Below the pieces are notes generated by a model, which was not told the DNA's origin, searched no databases, and saw nothing but the letters and a program-made list of their open reading frames with translations. Shown one piece after another: positions 1 through 7,892 of a stretch of DNA of 64,000 bases. Origin of the DNA: Neorhizobium galegae bv. officinalis (GTDB lineage Bacteria > Pseudomonadota > Alphaproteobacteria > Rhizobiales > Rhizobiaceae); contig CCRI01000021.1 in NCBI GenBank assembly GCA_000985875.1, positions 1 through 64,000 on the forward strand, read 5' to 3'. The translations under genes and the position numbers were made by a program. Numbering within the stretch: position 1 is the stretch's first letter; each line of letters starts with the position of its first letter.

Positions 1-6
1 CTATAA

Positions 7-459
7 AGGGGGACTCATAAGGAGGCTTTTGGTCGATCACGCGGCGGCTTTACGACAAAAATCCACGCCCGAGCAGACGGTCAGGGACGCCCTCTTGGCT
101 TTGTACTGACGGGTGGTGAAACCTCCGACTATCTCGCTGTTCCAGATCTGCTCGCGATGCCGGTAAACAGGCCTCGTCGTCTCCTTGCTGACAAGGGATA
201 TGATGCCGACAGCATCCGCCAGGAACTTCTCTTCCACGGCACACGCCCGGTTATTCCGCCACGAGCAAGTAGAAAGAACCCACCGAATTGCGATTATCAT
301 GCCTATAAGGATCGCAATCGCATCGAGCGGATGTTCAACCGGATCAAACAGTTCCGCCGCATCGCTACGCGCTACGACAAGACCAAAACATCATTCGCGG
401 CATTCCTGGCGATCGCCGCAGCGAAGATTTGGCTGCCCCACTTTGTCAACATGACCTAG
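7..459 (+). pseudogene. IS5-family (IS427-type) transposase, 3' fragment
   Basis: The frame is open from about position 7 to the stop at 457-459 and reads as the second half of an IS5-family DDE transposase. It includes SRGGFTTKIHAR, LLADKGYDAD and the C-terminal RNRIERMFNRIKQFRRIATRYDK region that carries the catalytic glutamate. The apparent ATG at 157 is internal to the frame. The N-terminal half lies outside the window or is lost, because an in-frame stop sits at 4-6. A near-identical C-terminal tail occurs on the minus strand at 30360-30449. The fragment is probably inactive on its own. Confidence 0.85.
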
Positions 460-879
460 ATCGGTCCGGTGTAAGATGATAGCCAAGAATTGGTGGAGCA
501 GTCGAGTATCGCGTCGCCATTCCCGTATAGCCTCCATCGGGAAAGACTTGAAGCAGCCATGGCCATCGGTTGTGAATGGACTTCAGAAGATCGGGAGCCT
601 AGTTGCGATCCTAGATATCGGCGCCGTGCACCATGAGACCGACCATCCGCCGGAGCGTATCGACAATGATATGACGACTGCGTCCTTGCCCCGAATACCA
701 CCGCTTTCACTGGCCCTGTCGGTTTGGCCGTCGATGGCACCAAGCGTTGGCGAAGCTTCCATGCCCTCCCACTCCCTCGACTCCATCATGAGGCTATGGT
801 TGATCCGTGATCAAAGACCCATGGCCCGCCATTCATGCTGCGCCGTCGGACGGGGCGGAAAGTGCTCGGGCAGGTCCCG
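456..879 (-). pseudogene. Second IS5-family transposase remnant, split by a group II intron
   Basis: Read on the minus strand in shifting frames, this stretch gives RDLPEHFPPRPT, then EASPTLGAIDGQTDRASESG, then RHIIVDTLRRMVGLMVHGADI and FPDGGYTGMAT. This is the usual order of an IS5-family DDE transposase (the AIVDSQSVKTTESGG and KGRKRHIVVDTLG regions). At least one frameshift and stops break it. Its 5' side abuts the 3' end of a group II intron at about 879/880, so the intron had inserted within the transposase codons for RDLP. The plus-strand ORF at 476-883 is only the antisense of this remnant. Confidence 0.7.
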
Positions 880-946
880 GTAGGGACGATGGTTATCCAT
901 CGCCCCCCGGCCAGATCCGTACGTGCGGCACTACCGCATACGGCTC
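880..946 (-). ncRNA. Group II intron 3' end: domain V and domain VI
   Basis: On the minus strand, 946-913 forms a 34-nt hairpin beginning GAGCCGTATGCGG and ending CACGTACGGATCT. This matches the size and layout of a group II intron domain V, with GAGCC pairing to GGATC-like bases. It is followed by a G-run and a second hairpin (GATGG/CCATC, about 905-886) resembling domain VI. The intron would end at CCTAC, close to 880. The adjoining maturase ORF ends inside domain V, as some bacterial intron ORFs do. Confidence 0.75.
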
Positions 947-1554
947 CTATCGGATGTTGTGACGGTGAACCGAGCATCTGGATGCGGGTGCAACAAACGA
1001 CATGGCGGCAGGTATTTGCGAAGCAGCCTTTGGAAACGATCCCAAGACAGCCGGTTTCGTTGGCTTCGACGCATCAAAGCGTGTCGCCAAGCTCGACCAA
1101 CTTCCCAGCGGAGCCCTCCCAATCGTCTTAGATTGTCTGGCACCGCATGGTAGTTCAAATACCCCTGTAACACTTGCCGTCGCCATCTACCTACTACTGC
1201 GATCGGTTCATGGCGTCTTCGCATTAGCGTTTCCCGAATTGCCATCAGCGTCGTGCGCATGCGCTTCTTGATTGTCAGACGGACAATCTTGAAGCCCCCA
1301 TCATTGCGCCGCCTACCACAGCAGTGTGTGAATCCCAGAAAGTCGAAGGTCTCTGGCTTGCGGATACCACGCTCCCGGCAGTTTCGCGCAGCATACCGCC
1401 CAAAGCGTATTAGCCGCGTCTTTTCCGGGTGTAGTTGCAAGCCAAAATGAGCGAGACGCTCCCGCAATGCTTGCAGGAAGCGCTGCGCCTCTCCTTCGTA
1501 CTGGAACCCAATCACGCTGTCGTCGGCATAACGTACATCGCAGGTCGACCGCAT
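931..1554 (-). CDS. ltrA: Group II intron reverse transcriptase/maturase, C-terminal part
   Basis: The 207-residue frame starts almost at the reverse transcriptase active-site motif RYADDSVIGF (about residues 8-17). It continues through HPEKTRLIRFGR and FDFLGFTHCCGRR to the maturase X region (KKRMRTTLMAIRETL, QVLQGYLNYHAVPDN). Family proteins are about 400-450 residues, so the first half (RT domains 0-4) is missing. The break lies near 1555, where the sequence turns into an IS66 transposase on the other strand. The fragment cannot mobilise itself and is best read as a truncated intron. Confidence 0.85.
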   Translation of the reverse strand: MRSTCDVRYADDSVIGFQYEGEAQRFLQALRERLAHFGLQLHPEKTRLIRFGRYAARNCRERGIRKPETFDFLGFTHCCGRRRNDGGFKIVRLTIKKRMRTTLMAIRETLMRRRHEPIAVVGRWRRQVLQGYLNYHAVPDNLRRLGGLRWEVGRAWRHALMRRSQRNRLSWDRFQRLLRKYLPPCRLLHPHPDARFTVTTSDRSRMR

Positions 1555-1555
1555 T

Positions 1556-1978
1556 CACCGCTTCCGGCAACAGCACAGCTTGCCTGTCCTGAACGCCCTA
1601 AAGGTGTGGCTCGACGCCATCGCGCCGAAGGTCGTGCCGGACACCAGGCTCGGCGAAGCCGTGTCCTACACCCTGAACCAATGGGATTATCTGACACGTT
1701 ACACAAGCGATGGCAGAATGCCGGTCGATAACAACATTCTGGAACGCGACATCAGAGTTTTTGCAACCGGCAGAAAATCGTGGCTGTTCAGCGACACCGC
1801 TGACGGAGCCAAGGCCAGCGCAGTGATCTACAGTTTGATGCTGACCTGCCGCGCCTGTGGCGTCGACCCGCTAACCTGGCTGCACCACGTGCTCACTGAG
1901 TTGCCGCAGCGTAAAGAAGCGGCCGATATCGGCGACCTGCTGCCGTTCAACTTCTCCAAAACCTCTGCGGCCCAATAA
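1556..1978 (+). pseudogene. tnpC: IS66-family TnpC transposase, C-terminal fragment
   Basis: The frame reads SLPVLNALKVWLD, then TLNQWDYLTRYTSDGRMPVDNNILERDIR, and ends with the IS66 C-terminal domain (GVDPLTWLHHVLTELPQ). The conserved NN.ERDIR motif, which contains the catalytic glutamate of the IS66 DDE domain, is present. TnpC is normally about 500 residues; only about 140 remain. The upstream break coincides with the truncated group II intron maturase, so the IS66 tail and the intron were joined by a deletion. An IS66-type terminal sequence ending CGCGCTTAC lies downstream at 2046-2054. Confidence 0.85.
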
Positions 1979-2412
1979 AGCCGGATACCGTTAAAGAGGC
2001 GGGGCCGGTCCAGCGATACCGCGCTCGTCAATGCGTATGGAAAATCGCGCTTACCTCCGGCAGCGTCCGCCACAGACAACCTGTCGAGGCGATATACAGA
2101 AGGCGTTCACAACCTCGCCCAAGTCGGTTTTGCACCGCCGGCCAAACTCCCTGGCGCAGTCATGAACTCCACAGCAAAATCCATTCGCAATCCGTAACGT
2201 CGCTTGCACATCGCAGCGTCCGCCGGACATAATCCCGCCGGGTGGTTTCAGCCAGGCGATCGTGATCTCCATCAAATCTTCGTAATTTCCGAAGGAATCA
2301 CAACTGGCTAAAAGCACACATCTTTTTTAGGCAGCCTCTAAGAGGCACTTGATCGCAAAATTCTTGCTTTTGTAGCGTTTTCCTCAACCTCAGCTCCTCT
2401 CGAAGCAAGGGC
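1979..2412. other. Intergenic: IS66 right end, then unassigned DNA
   Basis: Positions 1979-2054 are the non-coding right end of the IS66 remnant, ending in a terminal-repeat-like GGAAAATCGCGCTTAC (2039-2054). From 2055 to 2412 I see no recognisable gene on either strand; the short open frames show no family resemblance. Confidence 0.5.
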
Positions 2413-3474
2413 CTACAGAATCGTGGTATTGAAGATCGCCGCATGGCTGGCATAGTAGACCACGATGGTTGCCACGAGCGCCGCACAGAGCGCCGCCGGA
2501 CTGAGCCATGGAACGCGCAGATCCACCGTCTTAGGCCGGTCATCTGCGAAAATCGTGATGAGCACGACGATGATCACGGAGTGGCCGACTATATCCACTT
2601 TGCCGAACTCGGCGCAGGCGCTGACGAACATTGCAAGTAGAACGACCGCGGAAAGGCGTCGAACCAGAGGCGTCCACAATAGGGCAAACGCGAGTGTGAA
2701 CTCGATCATGCCCGCGGCCCGCATGTAAGACTCGCTGTTTATGCCAAGCGCGATATTGGGATGCGCGGCCAGGAGCGGAAAGCTCCAGTCAGGATAGGCC
2801 CACTTCTCAACGGAGGCCCACATCAACGTGGCAGCGGTCGAATATCGCAGGATGTCTAACGGTAGGACGCCCAACAACCTTTTTTGCAACCCGGTAAGGG
2901 CGAGATAGGCCGAAAGCCCCAGGAAGATCGAATAGTCCGCCATATGAAATACACCGTAGTCCCGTACGGCCAGGCCGAAAAGCGCGACGACACCTACGGC
3001 GGATAAAGGTGTCGTGCTGGCTGACAGCAGCCCAGCCGCGATTGTCAGCTGCAAGGGCCCCACAACGGCGGACGTGGTTTTCAGTTCGGGCGTCAGTAGG
3101 ATCCCTCCGGTCGTAGAGAGCGATACGAAGAAAAACCCACAACCAGTGCGGATTACCGCCTCAGCATGTCGCCCCAGGCCAAACGCAAAGCGCCCGAGCA
3201 GCCGTGATATTGGTTCACCCAGAGCAGTCTGCTCAACCAGACAGCCAGAGAAAAAGCAGAGTATGGCAACGACAAGAAGGAAACCGAAATCCTGACATAG
3301 CACTTCTCCGAGGCCGCGTGGTTGGGCAGCAGTGTCGTAGACAGAGAACCATTTGACGTGCGCACCGGCGGAGCCCGTGCCTAGCATCCAAAAGGAGGCG
3401 ACCAGTACCATTGGTTTGAACAGGAGCCTTCCTTGAGAGGTCCAATGGAAACCCGGTTTTCGCAACATGGGCAT
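2413..3474 (-). CDS. Polytopic membrane protein downstream of nodD-like gene, function unknown
   Basis: About 353 residues from the ATG at 3474, chosen because GGAGAGG lies eight bases upstream; the longer frame to 3564 would run into the preceding gene. The N-terminus has a signal-like hydrophobic segment ending GSAGAHVKWF. It is followed by eight or so hydrophobic stretches (for example GFLLVVAILCFFSGCLV and LQLTIAAGLLSAS), so it is an inner-membrane protein. The second half resembles the DoxX-like layout of small helical bundles, but I do not recognise a specific family. It lies 90 bp downstream of the NodD-type regulator on the same strand and may be cotranscribed with it. Confidence 0.7.
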   Translation of the reverse strand: MPMLRKPGFHWTSQGRLLFKPMVLVASFWMLGTGSAGAHVKWFSVYDTAAQPRGLGEVLCQDFGFLLVVAILCFFSGCLVEQTALGEPISRLLGRFAFGLGRHAEAVIRTGCGFFFVSLSTTGGILLTPELKTTSAVVGPLQLTIAAGLLSASTTPLSAVGVVALFGLAVRDYGVFHMADYSIFLGLSAYLALTGLQKRLLGVLPLDILRYSTAATLMWASVEKWAYPDWSFPLLAAHPNIALGINSESYMRAAGMIEFTLAFALLWTPLVRRLSAVVLLAMFVSACAEFGKVDIVGHSVIIVVLITIFADDRPKTVDLRVPWLSPAALCAALVATIVVYYASHAAIFNTTIL

Positions 3475-3564
3475 CGCGAAGATCCTCTCCGGTTTGTGGT
3501 GAGTTAACGCGGCTGGCCATGTTTCAGGCACCAATCGGATGTGTGGTGTCCGTGCAGATGCCAC

Positions 3565-4545
3565 CTACCGGACATCGCCCCCTCGCTTCCGTGTGCGAGA
3601 ACATTCTGCGCTTCGAAAAGGCTCGATGGCATCCATGTAATCCATACTCGACGCCTCCTGTAACAATATTTCTCGCATCCAAATGCTGGCCGCGTCTGCG
3701 TTATGAAGCGCGGGCCACTGGACTATCTCGTTAAAAGAAAGGGCGGAGAATGGATGCTTGACGATTCTTAATGGTATAGCATGTTCCAACTTCTTCACCA
3801 ATCGCAAGGGCAGAGTCGCTATCCGGTTAGTACCCGATAGCAGGGGAGGGATTGACACGAAGCTAGGCACAACGAGCTCAACACGCATTTTAAAGCCGTG
3901 TTGACTCGACAACCATTGCTCAAGAGAAGGCCCTTTTGTGCTTCCAAACTTTGCCACGATATGTCCCAGCGAAAAATACTTCTCTAACGACAGTTGTTTC
4001 GTTAACAGGCTATTCCTCGGGCAGCCTACGCATACGAGCGTCTCCCCAAAGAGTTTGCGTTTGGGGTGCTCACTAGACATGAAAAGGTCGGGAAGGATAA
4101 TAAAGTCGGCACTTCCTCGGCGTAGAAGCTCACTAGGTTCGTCATCAAGTGGCAGGAGCTCGAAACTGACCCCTGGCGCCTCTCGGGCTACACGCTCCGC
4201 GACCTTACCAAAAAATACAAGGGTCATAGAGTCCGAAAGAACGAACCTGAAACAGCGACCCGACTTCGCTGGGCAAAACGGGTCTGCGGAAATGATGGAA
4301 AACTGTATGTTGAGCAGGGAATCGCGCACCGCGACGGCGAGTGCGTCCGCACGCGGGGTGGTTAAGAAACTGCGCCCCCGCATAATAAAAAGCTCGTCGC
4401 CAAAATAGAGCCGGAGGCGGGCGATCGCAGCACTCATGGCGGGCTGGCTGAGGTTGATGCTCCGAGCAGCCGCTGTGACACTTCTCTCAGTCATCACGGC
4501 GTCGAACGCGACCAAAAGATTTAGATCAAGTCCCTTAAACCGCAT
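3565..4545 (-). CDS. nodD: NodD-type LysR family transcriptional regulator
   Basis: This 326-residue protein opens MRFKGLDLNLLVAFDAVMTE. The winged-helix motif (about residues 21-45, TAAARSINLSQPAMSAAIAR) is the typical NodD start. The effector domain keeps NodD-like blocks: RFVLSDSMTLVFFGKVAERV, REAPGVSFELLPL, LRRGSADFIILPD, GTNRIATLPLRLVKK and WPALHNADAASIWMR. NodD proteins bind nod boxes and activate nodulation genes in response to plant flavonoids. NodD is usually about 310 residues; the extra basic C-terminal tail (CSRTRKRGGDVR) is unusual. It is not beside nodABC here, so it may be one of several nodD alleles. SyrM-like regulators are the main alternative. Confidence 0.85.
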   Translation of the reverse strand: MRFKGLDLNLLVAFDAVMTERSVTAAARSINLSQPAMSAAIARLRLYFGDELFIMRGRSFLTTPRADALAVAVRDSLLNIQFSIISADPFCPAKSGRCFRFVLSDSMTLVFFGKVAERVAREAPGVSFELLPLDDEPSELLRRGSADFIILPDLFMSSEHPKRKLFGETLVCVGCPRNSLLTKQLSLEKYFSLGHIVAKFGSTKGPSLEQWLSSQHGFKMRVELVVPSFVSIPPLLSGTNRIATLPLRLVKKLEHAIPLRIVKHPFSALSFNEIVQWPALHNADAASIWMREILLQEASSMDYMDAIEPFRSAECSRTRKRGGDVR

Positions 4546-5075
4546 AACCTATTGAACCCAGTTCGCCGGCCCTCAAGCCCCAGGGATACGGTCCGTAAGC
4601 GCAGATCGTAGGCGGATTCGTGACATGGTCAGGGTGTGATCTTGGATCGCCTCTGCCGGGATATCGTCCGTTAGGGGAGGCAACTGACGCGGCGTAGTAC
4701 CAATCAAGAAATGATGAAAGCCGCCAACATAAGCTATCTAGTTGCATTTGAAGATGCATCCTATTTTATCCCTGAATACTCCCAATTAGGAGATGGTGGG
4801 GGTCTCATGGAAGGGCGCCGAGCCTTGTGAAGTGACGCATGGTCTGCTCTAGACAAAACAATAGATACGGGCAGAGAGATTACCTCCTGTCGGTAAATTG
4901 GGAGAGGTAGACTGCATCCCGACATGGCGATGTGACGAGAAACAGACGCGACACTTTGCCTCTTCGGCCGGCCGGACTAATCCTCGTTCAAGGGAGATTT
5001 TGAGGTGAGGCGGAACATCTCGAGCGGCCTGATGAGCAGCAGGAGCGCACGACAGAACCGATCCACGGGTGATCG
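4546..5075. other. Intergenic upstream of nodD-like gene
   Basis: This is 530 bp between the divergently placed nodD start and the nodN stop. I find no open frame with family resemblance and no convincing nod box. It should contain the nodD promoter near 4546-4650. Confidence 0.4.
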
Positions 5076-5558
5076 TCAGATGTCCTTTGGCCGGTCCTTT
5101 GGATTGAACTGGACCATGGTTATCCAGTTGGCGGTGAGTGCCGGTTTGCTTTCGTGTTCTAGCTCGACAGTCACCTGGTAAGTCGTCATCAGAATACTGG
5201 CGCCGCGAAACCGGCCATTCAACAGCAAGAAGCGGCCCCGTACGCGACTGCCGGTCTTGACAGGCAACAGGAAGCGGACGCGATCGAAACCGTAGTTCAG
5301 GGTTATTGTTTGTTCCCGAATGTTCGGTAGGCCATTGAAGGTCATCGCTGGCAGAAGCGACAGTGTTAAGAAACCATGCGCGATCGTTCCTCCGAATGGG
5401 CCTTCCATCGCTGCGCGGTCAGGATCCACGTGGATAAACTGATGGTCATGTGTCGCATCGGCAAATAGGTTGATCATCGTTTGATCGACCGTCATCCAAT
5501 CCGAAATGCTAAGTTCCTGACCAACCATGCCTGGTACGTCAGCAAGAGATATTGTCAT
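5076..5558 (-). CDS. nodN: NodN, MaoC-like hydratase family nodulation protein
   Basis: This 160-residue protein has the MaoC/hot-dog dehydratase motif FADATHDHQFIHVDPDRA (about residues 32-49), with the catalytic Asp/His pair of R-specific hydratases, followed by FGGTIAHGFLTLSLLPAM. The C-terminus FNPKDRPKD is the one I associate with NodN. Length matches NodN (about 160 residues). NodN affects Nod factor production, but its reaction is not established. It carries its own nod box about 220 bp upstream on the same strand (5776-5824), so flavonoid/NodD control is likely. It is not next to nodM here. Confidence 0.88.
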   Translation of the reverse strand: MTISLADVPGMVGQELSISDWMTVDQTMINLFADATHDHQFIHVDPDRAAMEGPFGGTIAHGFLTLSLLPAMTFNGLPNIREQTITLNYGFDRVRFLLPVKTGSRVRGRFLLLNGRFRGASILMTTYQVTVELEHESKPALTANWITMVQFNPKDRPKDI

Positions 5559-5775
5559 TCACGTGACCTCAGTTACTGTGAGTTTGGTAATGTCTCGTGG
5601 ACCAGGCCGTCATCGACCGCGTGCCGTTCACGCCATTCGTGCCCGCGAGCCGTAGTCGTTGTATTGCGGCCCTGCCCGCACATTGTCCTCTCCATACAAA
5701 CTGCCAGCGTCAGCTTCGACGATCGCGCGCACAGTCATTCACTTTTGAACTCGGCATGCCTTACCAGTGTATGAC

Positions 5776-5824
5776 GAGTTTGGTAAAATTGATTGTGAGG
5801 ATGACACCAATTCACGCTATGGAT
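5776..5824 (-). promoter_or_regulatory. nod box upstream of nodN
   Basis: Read on the minus strand from 5824, the sequence begins ATCCATAGCGTG and, after a spacer, has ACAATCAATTTTACCAAAC. These match the two conserved halves of the NodD-binding nod box (ATCCATAGNGTGGATG and ACAATCRATTTTACCAATC). It points toward nodN, whose ATG lies about 220 bp downstream. The second half is nearly perfect; the distal GGATG is altered to GAATT. Confidence 0.8.
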
Positions 5825-6542
5825 ATGGATGCAAAGATTGCTGCGCGCTGGCTCCGAATTTTTCAACGAGCAACATCCCTGGCTATTGTCTAGAAACAGA
5901 ATTCCTGGCGTCTCGGCGTCGGGATAACGTGGCAACTTGCCAAAGCATGATGAACTTGAGGGACGAATCTCAACGCCGATCAAACCGTCTGACGGGGTGC
6001 GCCTTTGATCGCGCAAAATCGATTAGGCGATCGGCATCGCGGAACTCATCGTGGCCAGCGGTCGATGACCGCGCTAACAGGCCGGACATATGACCGCACC
6101 GTCCAATAGAGATTCATGCAACAAAAACCGTGCTAACTGCGCCGTTCCACGCATGCGTCGGAGCCCGAATTAAACGGCGAAAGTCCCACGCCGAAACATA
6201 CCCGGAAAAGCTTGACACCTCGCCTGAATGAACGGGCAACAATCATTGCCTGTAGACCCCAGTAAACAGGGGGTGAGAACAACTTGGAAACCCGGCGCGC
6301 GATTTTCTCGGAACAAAGGGGCCGCTTCATCGGAATCGGCAGCCACGTCAGGCGCACAGAAAAGCGGCAGGTACTGCATTTCCCAGAAGGGTTAAACGCC
6401 GCCATGCTGCGGATCCAAGTAGATCGGGGTTGCGGTGCCAATTACGCTGGATGAGGGCGGAATCTCACCAGCGACGTGCCCCAGTCGATGAGAGCTCCGA
6501 ATTCCACCAGGACAAAGTTCGCAAGCGCGGCTTTGAGGGCTA
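5825..6542. other. Intergenic between nodN nod box and secretion genes
   Basis: About 720 bp without a recognisable gene. Short frames exist on both strands but none has family features. A poor AATCGATTTT-containing match to a nod box lies on the minus strand near 6012-6055, with one-base-wrong spacing. The region may contain the terminator of the nodO/secretion operon, but I do not see a clear hairpin with a T-run. Confidence 0.4.
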
Positions 6543-7892
6543 TTATTCTTCTCGGAAAGCTCGCGCCACTTGATCCGCTAGTGGTTTAACGAGATATGCC
6601 AGCGCGGTCCGCTCGCTCGTCTGAATAAACGCCTCGACGGGCATCCCTGGGACGGGCGTGAGCTTTCCGACGCGCGCCCATTCTTCTTGCGGAATGTGAA
6701 CCCGCAAGGTGTAGTAGCCTTGGCCGGTTCTTTGGTCGGTTGTGAGATCGGCCGCTATATCCGTAACGCGGCCATTCATCTGAGGCGTTGTGTTTTGGCT
6801 AAATGCTGAGAAACGGAGCCTGACATCCTGCCCCACGGCAACTTGGTCGATATCTTGGGGTGCAAGCTTGAGTTCTGCGGTGAAAGCATCGCTGCTTGGG
6901 ACGATTTGCATGATCGTTTCGCCAGGCGTCACTACGGCGCCAACAGCGTGCACCGTCAGTTGGTGGACGGTTCCTGCCTGGGGAGCGCGGATATCTACAT
7001 GCTGCAGCTCATCTCTTGCGGCTACCATGCGTTCGGAATATTCGCCGACCTCACTCTCTGCCTGACGCAGTTGATCCGAAATTTCAGTTCTCTGATCATC
7101 GTCGATCTGAATGATTTGAAGTTTTGTTTCTGCCATCTTTTCAGTTATCTCAGCGGTTGATGCAATGAGACTCCCGAGGTCTCCAGTGAGATCCGCCGCG
7201 TCGCGCTGCAAAGCGTAGACCCGGGTCGCAGGTATGACGCCTCGTTCGAACAGCGATTGTAGACTCGCCAGTTCCTTTTTGACGAGGGAGACGGCACCGC
7301 GTTTTCCATCCTGTTGGGCCGACAATCCTTCTGCCTGCTTCGAGAGCTGGTTTAACCGTTCGATCAGTTGTGCCTTTCGTCCTGCCCTCGACGCACGGCG
7401 ATCATTGAACAGTCGCTGTTCCCCCTCGATGATTTTGGCTACTTCAACGTTCCCTTGATGTCTGAAGAAGGATTTAGGAAAATCGATCACCTCTTTTGAG
7501 TCGCGTTCTGCCAAGAGGCGCGCTATTCGCGCCGAAAGCTCTTTCAGCCGCTTGCAAATGACCGCCAGATTCGCTCGATGCTGGATATCGTTCAAATGGA
7601 CGAGCAACTGTCCGGCGAGGACACGGTCTCCGTTCTTGACGAACACATCACTGACAGTACCACCGCTTTGGTGCCTGATTGTCTTCACATAGCTATCAAC
7701 AACGAGCGTGCCCGAAGCAATGACGGCTCCGCGCAGGTGAACGGTTGCTGCAAGCCCCCCCAAGACCCCAAACAGCAGGAATATTGTAGCAAAGGCAACC
7801 AAAGTGAGGCGGCGGATTGAGCGCTCGGCTACAGGAGCGTAGTCTTGAACCATCGCGCCATTATTTTGACTGATAGAAGCATCGTTCGTCAT
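6543..7892 (-). CDS. HlyD-family membrane fusion protein of a type I secretion system (PrsE-like)
   Basis: This 449-residue protein has one N-terminal transmembrane segment (about residues 29-53, LVAFATIFLLFGVLGGLAAT), a lipoyl-like segment (GGTVSDVFVKNGDRVLAGQLL), a long coiled-coil hairpin (about 110-290) and a beta-barrel end (DIRAPQAGTVHQLTVHAVG, VPGMPVEAFI). This is the standard PrtE/HlyD architecture and length. It would bridge the inner-membrane ABC exporter to an outer-membrane TolC, which is not in the window. The start overlaps the exporter stop by four bases, so the two are translationally coupled. NodO just upstream is the likely substrate. Confidence 0.9.
   Translation of the reverse strand: MTNDASISQNNGAMVQDYAPVAERSIRRLTLVAFATIFLLFGVLGGLAATVHLRGAVIASGTLVVDSYVKTIRHQSGGTVSDVFVKNGDRVLAGQLLVHLNDIQHRANLAVICKRLKELSARIARLLAERDSKEVIDFPKSFFRHQGNVEVAKIIEGEQRLFNDRRASRAGRKAQLIERLNQLSKQAEGLSAQQDGKRGAVSLVKKELASLQSLFERGVIPATRVYALQRDAADLTGDLGSLIASTAEITEKMAETKLQIIQIDDDQRTEISDQLRQAESEVGEYSERMVAARDELQHVDIRAPQAGTVHQLTVHAVGAVVTPGETIMQIVPSSDAFTAELKLAPQDIDQVAVGQDVRLRFSAFSQNTTPQMNGRVTDIAADLTTDQRTGQGYYTLRVHIPQEEWARVGKLTPVPGMPVEAFIQTSERTALAYLVKPLADQVARAFREE

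Noticed and set aside
476..883. 135-residue plus-strand ORF at the left end
   Set aside because: It is antisense to a degenerate IS5-family transposase, whose motifs are visible on the other strand.
6012..6055. A third nod-box-like core (AATCGATTTT on the minus strand) upstream of nodN
   Set aside because: The ATC-to-AATCGATTTT spacing is one base short and the ACC AAT end is absent; a better nod box for the same gene lies at 5776-5824.
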